Shown here piece after piece: positions 46,847 through 53,668 of a stretch of 64,000 bases of DNA (position 1 is its first letter; each line of letters begins with the position of its first letter). Source of the DNA: Streptomyces sp. GSL17-111 (GTDB lineage: Bacteria; Actinomycetota; Actinomycetes; Streptomycetales; Streptomycetaceae); the NCBI RefSeq assembly GCF_037911585.1, contig NZ_JBAJNS010000001.1, positions 2,908,001 to 2,972,000 of the forward strand, written 5' to 3'. The translations under genes and the position numbers were made by a program. Under the pieces are notes generated by a model. It was not told the origin of the DNA, made no database searches, and was given only the letters and a program-made list of their open reading frames with translations.

Positions 46847-47794
46847 TCAGCCGTAGCGCTCGACGAGCGCGTGGCCGATCGAGGCCAGGTGGTCCAGCAC
46901 GTCCGGGGGGCCGGTCACCTCCAGCCATTCGACCAGCCCGGCGAGCTCACCGGCGAGTGCGTACGCGTGGTCGCCGCCGATGACGACCTCGATGCGGCCG
47001 TCCGGCGTGGAGCCGCCCACCTGGAGCCTGCCGCCCAGCATCATCCGCAGCAGGTACATCCCGGCGGGCGCGCAGACCGCGTGGACCTTCAGGGGCGTCC
47101 GTCTGCGGTCGATCTCGTCGGCGATCTCGCGCCAGCTCTCGGCGAGGTCGAAGTCCTCGGGCCGGTGCGCGGGATCGTCGGTCGGGTCGGCGGACGAGAC
47201 GCGGTCGATGCGGAAGACCCGCCGACCGGCCTCGGTGTGGGCGACGAGGTACCACGACGAGCCCTTGGCGACGATGCCCAGCGGGTGGACGGTCCTCTCG
47301 GTCTCGGCGCCTTCGCGGTCGACGTAGCCGAGCCGCACCTGGACGCCGCGGATCACCGCGTCCTGGAGCGCGTCGAGGAAGCGCGGCGGTCGGGGCTCGG
47401 TCCGGCTCGACCCCCATCGCTGCGGGTCCGTGACCAACGAGGACGCCGCCGCCTCGGCCTGCCCCCGGAAGGGCTCCGGCAGGGCGTGGACGAGCTTGCG
47501 CAGCGCCGCCTTCACCGCCGGCGTCGCAGCCGAGGCCGGACCGGCGACCAGGAACAGGGCGCGGGCCTCCCGCGCGGTCAACCCGGACAGGTCGGTGCGG
47601 GCGCCGCCCACCAGGCGCCAGCCGCCGCCTCGGCCCTGCACGGAGTACACGGGCACCCCGGCCATGGACAGGGCGTCGAGGTCGCGGCGGGCGGTGCGCT
47701 CGGAGACCTCCAGCTCCCGGGCGACCTCGGCCGCTGTCACCTGCTCGCGCCGTTGCAGCAGCAGGAGGACGGCCACCAGCCGGTCGGTTCGCAT
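46847..47794 (-). CDS. WYL domain transcriptional regulator (YafY type)
   Basis: A 315-aa regulator with an N-terminal HTH (RTDRLVAVLLLLQRREQVTAAEVARELEVSERTARRDL), a WYL domain (about 135-215, GSSWYLVAHTEAGRRVFRIDRV) and a WCX C-terminal domain. WYL domains sense ligands or nucleic acids. ATG 47794. It diverges from an epoxide hydrolase with a strong palindrome between them. Confidence 0.9.
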   Translation of the reverse strand: MRTDRLVAVLLLLQRREQVTAAEVARELEVSERTARRDLDALSMAGVPVYSVQGRGGGWRLVGGARTDLSGLTAREARALFLVAGPASAATPAVKAALRKLVHALPEPFRGQAEAAASSLVTDPQRWGSSRTEPRPPRFLDALQDAVIRGVQVRLGYVDREGAETERTVHPLGIVAKGSSWYLVAHTEAGRRVFRIDRVSSADPTDDPAHRPEDFDLAESWREIADEIDRRRTPLKVHAVCAPAGMYLLRMMLGGRLQVGGSTPDGRIEVVIGGDHAYALAGELAGLVEWLEVTGPPDVLDHLASIGHALVERYG

Positions 47795-47814
47795 GCCGAC
47801 GACACTGGCACAAC

Positions 47815-47839
47815 AAACCGGTCATGAGGTGACCGGTTT
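47815..47839. promoter_or_regulatory. Perfect palindrome, likely WYL regulator operator
   Basis: AAACCGGTCA (47815-47824), TGAGG spacer, TGACCGGTTT (47830-47839). The 10-bp arms are exact complements, 21 bp upstream of the WYL start and 138 bp from the epoxide hydrolase start. Confidence 0.75.
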
Positions 47840-47977
47840 CGCTCGGCAGGATGGCGTCATGGCCTCAGCGGTGAGGAATACCTCCCTGCGGGCCGTATCG
47901 CCCCCGGCCCGTCGGGGCGCGCGGGCGCATTCCTCGGAACGTCCGCCGCCCGAGCCACCCTGAAATCCGGAGAGAAA

Positions 47978-48925
47978 ATGTCCAAGCCGGTCGATTTTCC
48001 CGAGCCCACCCTGGTTCCCGTCAACGGCGTGGAGCTCGAAGTCTTCGAAGCAGGTCGGCGGAACGCCGGCAGGCCGCCCGTCGTGCTCTGCCATGGCTGG
48101 CCGGAGCACGCCTATTCCTGGCGCCACCAGATGCCCGCTCTTGCCGCAGCGGGATACCACGTCATCGTGCCGAACCAGCGGGGATACGGGAACTCATCCC
48201 GTCCGGCCGACGTGACGGCCTACGACATCGAGCACCTGTCGGGGGACCTCGTCGCGCTGCTCGATCACTACGGGTACGAGGACGCCACCTTCGTCGGTCA
48301 CGACTGGGGTGCCATGGTCGTCTGGGGGCTGACCCTGCTGCATCCGACCCGCGTCAACAAGCTGATCAACCTGAGCCTGCCGTACCAGGAGCGCGGAGAG
48401 AAGCCCTGGATCGAGTTCATGGAAGAAATGTTCGGGGGCGACTTCTATTTCGTCCATTTCAACCGGCAGCCAGGTGTCGCCGAGGCCGTGTTCGAAGAGA
48501 ACACCTTCCGGTTCCTGCGCAACCTGTACCGGAAGAACGAGCCCCCCAGGGAGCCCCAGCCGGGTATGGCGCTGATCGATCTGGCCAGAGCGGAGACGCC
48601 ACTCGGTGATCCCGTCATGAGCGACAGCGAACTGGCCGTCTTCGTCTCCACCTTCGAAGCGACGGGATTCACAAGCAGTGTGAACTGGTACCGGAACCTC
48701 GACCGCAACTGGCAGCTGCTGGCGGACGTGGACCCGATCATCCAGCAGCCCGCACTCATGATCTACGGCGAGCGGGACGTGATCCAGAAGTCCGAAAGGC
48801 TCGCGCGGTTCGTGCCTCGCGTGGAAGTCGTCAGTCTGGACTGCGGCCATTGGATCCAGCAGGAGAAGCCGGAGGAAACGAACCGTGCGATCACGCAATG
48901 GCTGGCACAGCAGGACGCTAGGTAG
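47978..48925 (+). CDS. Epoxide hydrolase, alpha/beta hydrolase fold
   Basis: A 315-aa hydrolase opening epoxides to diols. It has the HGWP oxyanion motif (39-42), nucleophile Asp109 in VGHDWG, and a catalytic His in DCGHWIQQEKPEE near 290. An Asp nucleophile rather than Ser marks epoxide hydrolases or dehalogenases; HGWP favours the former. ATG 47978 has CGGAGAGA upstream. It is divergent from WYL; its 3' end overlaps the NUDIX gene end by 8 bp. Confidence 0.9.
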   Translation: MSKPVDFPEPTLVPVNGVELEVFEAGRRNAGRPPVVLCHGWPEHAYSWRHQMPALAAAGYHVIVPNQRGYGNSSRPADVTAYDIEHLSGDLVALLDHYGYEDATFVGHDWGAMVVWGLTLLHPTRVNKLINLSLPYQERGEKPWIEFMEEMFGGDFYFVHFNRQPGVAEAVFEENTFRFLRNLYRKNEPPREPQPGMALIDLARAETPLGDPVMSDSELAVFVSTFEATGFTSSVNWYRNLDRNWQLLADVDPIIQQPALMIYGERDVIQKSERLARFVPRVEVVSLDCGHWIQQEKPEETNRAITQWLAQQDAR

Positions 48926-49400
48926 CGTCCCCGGCTCGGGGCGGTGGTTGGTGGGTGCGGGCGATGAGGGGGCGGTGAGCGGGCTGGAGGTCGTCGGGCA
49001 GGTCGTCGGGGGTGAACCAGCCGGCGTCCAGGATCTCGAAGCCGTCCAGCGACAGCGTGCCGCCGGTCAGCCGGGCCTCGTACGCCACCTCCAGCCGCAG
49101 CCGGTAGCCGCTCTTGAGGTGGATCAGCTCCCCGGCCCGCACGTCGAGCTGGGTCTCCTCCTTCACCTCGCGCTCCACCGTCCGGCCGAACTCCTCACCC
49201 CGGATCGCGTACCCGGACGGCAGCCCCCACTGCCGTCCCTCCGGCCACATCCGGTGCTTGAGCAGGAGGACGCGGCCCGCGTCGTCGCGGACGACGCCGG
49301 TCACCCCCACCATGAACGTCGCGTTGGCCAGCCACAGCACCCGCCACTGGATCGGCCCCCGCGTGGCGTGCCAGGCCCGCGCCGCAAGCCGCCTCAGCAC
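48918..49400 (-). CDS. NUDIX hydrolase
   Basis: A 160-aa nucleoside-diphosphate-X hydrolase. The Nudix box is GYAIRGEEFGRTVEREVKEE, with the REVKEET core. The N-terminus LRRLAARAWHATRGPIQWRVLWLAN is basic and partly hydrophobic. Substrate unknown. GTG 49400 overlaps the stop of a 10-codon ORF with a strong ribosome site, so translation may be coupled. Confidence 0.88.
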   Translation of the reverse strand: MLRRLAARAWHATRGPIQWRVLWLANATFMVGVTGVVRDDAGRVLLLKHRMWPEGRQWGLPSGYAIRGEEFGRTVEREVKEETQLDVRAGELIHLKSGYRLRLEVAYEARLTGGTLSLDGFEILDAGWFTPDDLPDDLQPAHRPLIARTHQPPPRAGDAT

Positions 49401-49426
49401 GGGGTCTCGCCCACGGCGTTGGTCAT
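49394..49426 (-). CDS. Ten-codon leader ORF upstream of NUDIX
   Basis: ATG 49426 starts MTNAVGETPC and stops at 49394-49396. GAGGAG lies 7-8 nt upstream of the ATG, stronger than anything near the NUDIX GTG. The stop overlaps the NUDIX start by seven bases (GTGCTGA), so ribosomes ending here can restart on the NUDIX gene. Whether the peptide matters is unknown. Confidence 0.5.
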   Translation of the reverse strand: MTNAVGETPC

Positions 49427-49493
49427 GGTCGTGCTCCTCTTTGCTGGCATGGCCTGCGCCCGACGAGCGTGACCGTTCGTACCCGGGCGGTCG

Positions 49494-49772
49494 TCACGCC
49501 TTGATGTCGGCCACGAAGGCGGACCAAGCGGCGGCGGGGAAGACGAGCGCGGCGTCGTCCGGCCGCTTGCTGTCCCGGACCGGGACGACCCCCGCACACC
49601 CGTCCGCCACCTCGACGCAGTTGCCACCGGTGTTGTTGCTGTAGCTGGACTTGCGCCACCGGGCCGCGCCGGGGAAGTCCCGGGCCACCTCGACGCAGTC
49701 GCCGCCGGTGTTGTCGCTGTAGCTCGACTTGCACCAGGTGGCGGAACGGAGGTCAGGGGTCGTGTGGCTCAT
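49494..49772 (-). CDS. DUF397 protein with two repeats
   Basis: A 92-aa protein with two DUF397 units: WCKSSYSDNTGGDCVEVA and WRKSSYSNNTGGNCVEVA, then a VRDSKRPDD...FVADIKA end. These small proteins pair with the XRE/DUF5753 regulators encoded just upstream and antagonise them in known cases (BldB/AbaA-like systems). ATG 49772 overlaps the XRE gene stop (ATGA). Confidence 0.92.
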   Translation of the reverse strand: MSHTTPDLRSATWCKSSYSDNTGGDCVEVARDFPGAARWRKSSYSNNTGGNCVEVADGCAGVVPVRDSKRPDDAALVFPAAAWSAFVADIKA

Positions 49773-50595
49773 GCGTAGTGCTCCTTCATGGTGTCCCGGA
49801 TCAGGCGCTGGGAGGCCGCTGGTGGCAGAGCATTGACCTGCAAGAGGTCGTACGCATGAGCGTATCGGGTGACTCGGTCGGGCAGTTCTACGAGTTCACC
49901 GCAGGAGTACCCCTCCAAATAGGCCACGTCCGGGCCGTCCGGAAGCGAGAGAAGTGTGAGAGACCCGCCGGTGACTGGGTGTTGCGGCGCTTCAAACGGC
50001 AGCACTTGACAGTGATGTGCGGGTGTTTGGCCATGTCGATCAGGTGTGACAACTGCTCGTGCATGGTCACCTTCTCGCCGACCCGTCGATGGAGTGCTGC
50101 CTGGTCGAGAACGGCCCAGAGGAAGGCGGGGTTGTCCCCCTCCAACAGCTCTCGTCGGCTGACTCGTGCTTCGACCTGGCGGTCCAGCTCCTCCTCGCTG
50201 AGGTGCGGCAGCCCCTCACGGAGGCTGACGCGTGCGTACGCCGGAGTCTGGAGGAGACCGGGCACCGAGTGAGCTGTGTACTTCAGCATCTTGACGGCTC
50301 TGGCCTCTTTCTCCATGAACTCGCGGACCCAGTCGACGTAGGTCTCGCGGGTCATGTGCCACCACAGGTCGGAGATCTCGCCGTCCGCGTCGAGGGCGAC
50401 GTCGATGGCGTCGGCGAGGGCGCGGGGTGGTGGGTCGGTGGCGAGTTCGACCTGGGCGATGCGGTTGTGGGAGACGTGGACGTGGCAGCCCAGCTCGCGC
50501 TGCGTCCATCCCAGGGCTTCGCGGCGCTTGCGGACGCGGGAGCCGAGGTAGGCCGCCATGGAGGCGCGGGGGTCAAGTGGCTTGCTGGAAGGCAT
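49769..50595 (-). pseudogene. XRE regulator (DUF5753) with a frameshift
   Basis: Residues 1-195 (ATG 50595) read the XRE helix-turn-helix (RKRREALGWTQRELGCHVHVS) and most of DUF5753 (VPGLLQTPAYAR, LDRQVEARVSRRELL, HPHITV). Then the frame goes into nonsense and stops at 49888. The lost C-terminus, from LPFEAPQHPVTGGSLTLL through GYSCGELVELPDRV to the end at 49769, is intact in the other frame. The switch is near 50003-50010 at GTCAAGTGCTG, consistent with one missing base (a GTG before LPF). It is either a true mutation, an assembly error or an unrecognised programmed shift. Confidence 0.8.
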
Positions 50596-50633
50596 GGTCA
50601 GGGCCTCGTTTCAGCCTTCTGGATCTGAAGGGC

Positions 50634-50660
50634 TTGACACTTCCCCATCCTAGGTATGAC
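50634..50660 (+). promoter_or_regulatory. Candidate sigma-70-type promoter
   Basis: TTGACA (50634-50639), 15 bp, TATGAC (50655-50660). It lies in the divergent gap between the XRE gene and the 77-aa gene and points at the latter. The spacer is shorter than the usual 17-18 bp. Confidence 0.4.
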
Positions 50661-50713
50661 TCGCCACGCTGTGTGCCGAACGGGGATACCCAACGTGAAA
50701 GGCGCGAACGCAC

Positions 50714-50947
50714 ATGGCGATGACGGACGGGCGCAGGATGGCCCTGGAGCGGCTGCGGGAGGCGGAGGGCGCGGCGAACGAACTGCGCGAGGAACTGCGG
50801 CTGGTGGGACTGGTGTTGCCCTCGCTGCGGATCGACCCGGTGTCGGCGGCCGGGACGGAGCCCTCGCCGCTGATCGATCTGGGGCGGTGCAACGTGGAGA
50901 CGGCGCGTCAGCTCGCGGTCGTCCTGCGGCACCGGATGCGGCCGTGA
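50714..50947 (+). CDS. Small hypothetical protein, 77 aa
   Basis: A Leu/Arg/Glu-rich protein starting MAMTDGRRMALERLREAEG, probably a helix near the N-terminus, then PSPLIDLGRCNVETARQLAVVL. I recognise it only as a type of small protein common next to XRE/DUF397 loci of streptomycetes. ATG 50714. Its stop overlaps the next gene start (GTGA), so the pair is a unit. Confidence 0.65.
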   Translation: MAMTDGRRMALERLREAEGAANELREELRLVGLVLPSLRIDPVSAAGTEPSPLIDLGRCNVETARQLAVVLRHRMRP

Positions 50948-51156
50948 CGCCGGAGCGCGGCGCGTGCGCCGTGGACCTGCGGACCGGCCGGGTCGGCGAA
51001 GTGATGGACCAGCTGGGCCGGTTCGTGCAACTGCGGCCGTTGCGGGGCGGTGTGGAGTGGGACTGCCCGCGTGACCAGCTGCGGGAGGCCACGGCGGCTG
51101 AGCGGCTGCGTGCCGACCTTGCCGAGGTGAACCGCCGAACCCGACTGTTCCGATAG
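50944..51156 (+). CDS. Small hypothetical protein, 70 aa
   Basis: A protein of 70 residues: VDLRTGRVGEVMDQLGRFVQLRPLRGGVEWD, then a Leu/Arg-rich helix. The RTGRVGxVM...VQLRP...EWD pattern recurs in short streptomycete proteins of unknown function. GTG 50944 overlaps the previous stop. Likely a partner of the 77-aa protein. Confidence 0.65.
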   Translation: MTPERGACAVDLRTGRVGEVMDQLGRFVQLRPLRGGVEWDCPRDQLREATAAERLRADLAEVNRRTRLFR

Positions 51157-51200
51157 GCAAGTTGACCGGATTTGATCGAGTGGCGCACGGGGTGGGCGCT

Positions 51201-51217
51201 GTGATTAGAGTAATCAC
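51201..51217. promoter_or_regulatory. AT-rich palindrome
   Basis: GTGATTA-GAG-TAATCAC, a perfect 7-bp inverted repeat. Its AT content stands out in the surrounding high-GC DNA. It is 98 bp upstream of the HTH gene and could be its operator. Confidence 0.5.
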
Positions 51218-51248
51218 AATCGCACGCTTCGTGCAGCCCGCATGAAGC

Positions 51249-51283
51249 GGCCCTCAACGGTGCTAGCAACACCGGTGAGGGCC
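51249..51283 (+). promoter_or_regulatory. Leader hairpin with CTAGCA loop
   Basis: GGCCCTCA (51249-51256) pairs with TGAGGGCC (51276-51283), and an inner CGGTG/CACCG closes a CTAGCAA loop. It sits in the leader of the HTH gene and resembles leader hairpins with CTAGCA loops that I recall from streptomycetes; a structural role in the mRNA is inferred. Confidence 0.5.
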
Positions 51284-51314
51284 TTCATCACCAAGGTCAA
51301 TGGAGGGCCCTGGG

Positions 51315-52292
51315 ATGCTTCGGCATGTTATCGCGCCCACGCGCTTCTACTCGCAGATTCCCAACGAGCTGATCCGTCATCCGAGGCTGAGCAGTACAGC
51401 CGTGCGGATGCTGGAGTGGGCGTTGTCGCTGCCCGAGGGCTCGCGGGAGACGTTCACCTCGCTCAGCGAGAAGCTCCCCGAGGGACGGATCACGGTCCGC
51501 AAGGCACGGCAGCAGCTCGCCGCCGAGGGATACGTCCACACCCGACAGACGCAGGACCGGGAGTCCGGCCGCTGGCAGACCGTCGTGCTCATCTCCAACG
51601 TGCCGCTGACGACGGCCGCCGCTGTGGACGCCGCCTTCGCCGGGGCTCCGGGCGGCCGGGTGCTGCCGGTCGGCGAACCGGGGGAACGGGCCGTCGGCGA
51701 CTCACCCAAGGGTGAAGAACAACCGGAGAACACACCCCACCCTCCCCGTCCCGCCGCTCCGGACGCCGAGCCGCACGCGGAGCCGAGGTCGGAACCCGAG
51801 CCGGAGCCGGGTCCGGAGCCGGTGCCGGACGAGCCGGAGCCAGGCGGCGGTGACGGTGCCGGGTCGGGGCGTGCGGCTCGCGTCCTGGCCGAACTCGGAC
51901 GGGCCGAGCCCCGGCTGCGGCTGGGCGTCGCCGAGGCGGCGCGGCTGGCGCCGCTGGCGCGGCAGTGGCTGGCCAGAGGCGTCGGTGAGGCGGAGCTGCG
52001 GGAGGCGCTGACGGCGGGGCTGCCGCGCCGGGTGCACGCCCCGGCGGCGTTCGTGGCGCACCGGCTGACGGCGAAGCTGCCGCCGCCCGTCGCCCCGAGG
52101 ACGCCGCCGCCCCCGCCGCTGGCGGAGTGCGCGGAGTGCCGCGACCCGCTGCCTCGTGGGCAGCGCACCGGGATCTGCCGCCCCTGCGCGGGGCTCGTGC
52201 CGCCGCCCGAGCCGGCGCCCGGCCTGCCACCCGCCGCCGCCCGCGCCCGCGCCGCCTTCGAGGCCGCCCGCGCCCGCACCCGCTGTGTGTAG
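51315..52292 (+). CDS. Winged-helix domain protein with Pro/Glu linker and zinc-ribbon-like segment
   Basis: A 325-aa protein. Residues 1-95 form a winged helix like those of replication or plasmid-type regulators (FYSQIPNELIRHPRLSSTAVRML, GRITVRKARQQLAAEGYVH). A Pro/Glu-rich linker follows, then an Ala-rich helical part, and a CAECRDPLPRGQRTGICRPC zinc-ribbon-like segment. ATG 51315 has GGAGG 7 nt upstream; an ATG at 51300 would add five residues. It may control or initiate something mobile; this is not proved. Confidence 0.7.
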   Translation: MLRHVIAPTRFYSQIPNELIRHPRLSSTAVRMLEWALSLPEGSRETFTSLSEKLPEGRITVRKARQQLAAEGYVHTRQTQDRESGRWQTVVLISNVPLTTAAAVDAAFAGAPGGRVLPVGEPGERAVGDSPKGEEQPENTPHPPRPAAPDAEPHAEPRSEPEPEPGPEPVPDEPEPGGGDGAGSGRAARVLAELGRAEPRLRLGVAEAARLAPLARQWLARGVGEAELREALTAGLPRRVHAPAAFVAHRLTAKLPPPVAPRTPPPPPLAECAECRDPLPRGQRTGICRPCAGLVPPPEPAPGLPPAAARARAAFEAARARTRCV

Positions 52293-52330
52293 GAAGAGAG
52301 AAGAGGACTGATGAGCGGTGGCATCGCTAG

Positions 52331-52336
52331 TAGCAT
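52331..52336 (+). promoter_or_regulatory. Possible -10 box for a leaderless antitoxin mRNA
   Basis: TAGCAT lies 8 bp upstream of ATG 52344, the spacing at which transcription would start on or beside the start codon. A weak CTGATG at 52308-52313 is 17 bp further upstream. There is no ribosome site before ATG 52344. Confidence 0.3.
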
Positions 52337-52343
52337 TGATGTC

Positions 52344-52610
52344 ATGACTGATGCCACTCGCAAGTATTCCGTATCGCTTCCCGAGAGCCTGGCGGAGGCC
52401 GCGCGGGCTCGTGGCGGGCCATCGGGGTTGTCCGCATACGTGGCAGCAGCGCTCGCCAGGCAGATCGAGCGCGACAACCTCAATGAGCTGATCGCCATGG
52501 CTGAGGCCGAGCACGGCCCGATCACCGAGGAAGAGGTCCGTCAGGCGCGGGAGGAGCTGCGGCAGGCACGTGACGAGCAGCTCGGGAGCTCCGGGGCGAC
52601 CGCCGCATGA
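52344..52610 (+). CDS. VapB-type antitoxin, ribbon-helix-helix
   Basis: An 88-aa protein: TRKYSVSLPESLAEAARARGG with GLSAYVAAALARQIERDNLNELIA is the RHH pattern, then an acidic helical C-terminus that should wrap the toxin. ATG 52344 was chosen; ATG 52311 would extend it by 11 residues and has AGAGGA in front. Its stop overlaps the PIN gene start (ATGA), the classic toxin-antitoxin arrangement. It would also repress its own promoter. Confidence 0.8.
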   Translation: MTDATRKYSVSLPESLAEAARARGGPSGLSAYVAAALARQIERDNLNELIAMAEAEHGPITEEEVRQAREELRQARDEQLGSSGATAA

Positions 52611-53020
52611 ACCGAGCAGTGGCCACACCCGGCGGCACCCTTGTGCTTGACCGTGAGGGTTTGGCGAAAGCTGTGCTCAGAGACCGAGGCGTCACGAAGT
52701 GGCTTGAGCTGGCCCGCGAAGACGATCTCCGTGTGGTCACGAGCGCCGCGACGCTCGTCGAGGTCGTTCATCCGGGTGTGCGACGTCCAGCCCTGGACTG
52801 GGTGCTCTCCCGCATTGTGGTCGAACCGGTGACCGAAGAGGTGGCACGCCGAGCCGCTGGGCTTTTGGCTGATGTGGGTCTGCACGGCCACCAGCATGCG
52901 ATTGACGCGATGCTCGCGGCCACGGCCCTGAGGGCGCCGAGCCCCGTCACCGTCTTGACCTCGGACGTGGACGACCTGCGGACGCTGTGCCGATCCGGTG
53001 TGGTGGTGATCAAGGTCTGA
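52607..53020 (+). CDS. PIN domain toxin (VapC type)
   Basis: A 137-aa RNase toxin. The metal-binding acids are present: Asp15 (LVLDREGLA), Glu52 (TLVEVVH), Asp100 (HAIDAMLAATAL) and Asp120 (VLTSDVDDL). VapC enzymes cut tRNA or rRNA when the antitoxin is lost. ATG 52607 overlaps the antitoxin stop. Length is normal. Confidence 0.85.
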   Translation: MNRAVATPGGTLVLDREGLAKAVLRDRGVTKWLELAREDDLRVVTSAATLVEVVHPGVRRPALDWVLSRIVVEPVTEEVARRAAGLLADVGLHGHQHAIDAMLAATALRAPSPVTVLTSDVDDLRTLCRSGVVVIKV

Positions 53021-53046
53021 GGAAGCGCCGACTCCGGCGCCGGGCC

Positions 53047-53598
53047 TCAGCGCTTCGGGGTGTAGGTGAGGATGACGAGGCCGGTGGCGTGGGTCTCGGT
53101 GCCGGTGAGGTCGAACGTGTGCTGCCCGAGGTCGCGGTAGAGAAGGTCGGACGGCTGGGCCTTGCCGGAGAGGACGGGGTGCAGCCACACCCGGAACTCG
53201 TCCAGGAGGCCGTTCTCCAGCATCAGGCGCGTCACGTCGCCGAAGCCGTACTGGAGGATGTTGCCGCCGTCCTGCTCCTTCAGCTCGCGGATGCGGGCGG
53301 CGACGTCGCCGTCGAGGACCGTGCAGTTCGACCAGTCCGGGTTCTTGAGCGTGGAGGAGACGACGTACTTGGTGATGTCGTTCATCCGGTCGGCGAAGGC
53401 GTTCTGGCCGGCCTGGGCGGACCAGGCGGGCGCGAAGCCCTCGTAGGTCTTGCGGCCCATGATGAGGGCGTCGCTCTCGGCGAGCTGGCTGCGGGCGGCG
53501 ACCTCGGCCTGCGCGCCGAAGTAGTTCATGTGCCAGTCCTGCATGTTGGTGATGTCGCCGTCGAGCGTCATGTAGGTGGCGTTGACGATCTTGCGCAT
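53047..53598 (-). CDS. Dihydrofolate reductase/RibD C-terminal family protein
   Basis: A 183-aa NADPH-dependent reductase-fold protein. It has MRKIVNATYMTLDGDI, ALIMGRKTYEGFAPAW, YVVSSTLKNPDW and GFGDVTRLMLENGLLDEF. These DHFR-like proteins of actinobacteria have uncertain substrates and are not the housekeeping folate enzyme. ATG 53598. Confidence 0.9.
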   Translation of the reverse strand: MRKIVNATYMTLDGDITNMQDWHMNYFGAQAEVAARSQLAESDALIMGRKTYEGFAPAWSAQAGQNAFADRMNDITKYVVSSTLKNPDWSNCTVLDGDVAARIRELKEQDGGNILQYGFGDVTRLMLENGLLDEFRVWLHPVLSGKAQPSDLLYRDLGQHTFDLTGTETHATGLVILTYTPKR

Positions 53599-53668
53599 GG
53601 TGGCCGTCTCCTCGGCCCTCGGTGCGTCCGCCGCTGTCGGAGGGTGAGACCCCCAGCGAAGCGGAAAC

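Noticed and set aside
47859..47963. 34-codon plus-strand ORF starting MASAVRN before the epoxide hydrolase
   Set aside because: No ribosome site, Arg/Pro-rich ending, and no coupling to the next gene; probably leader DNA.
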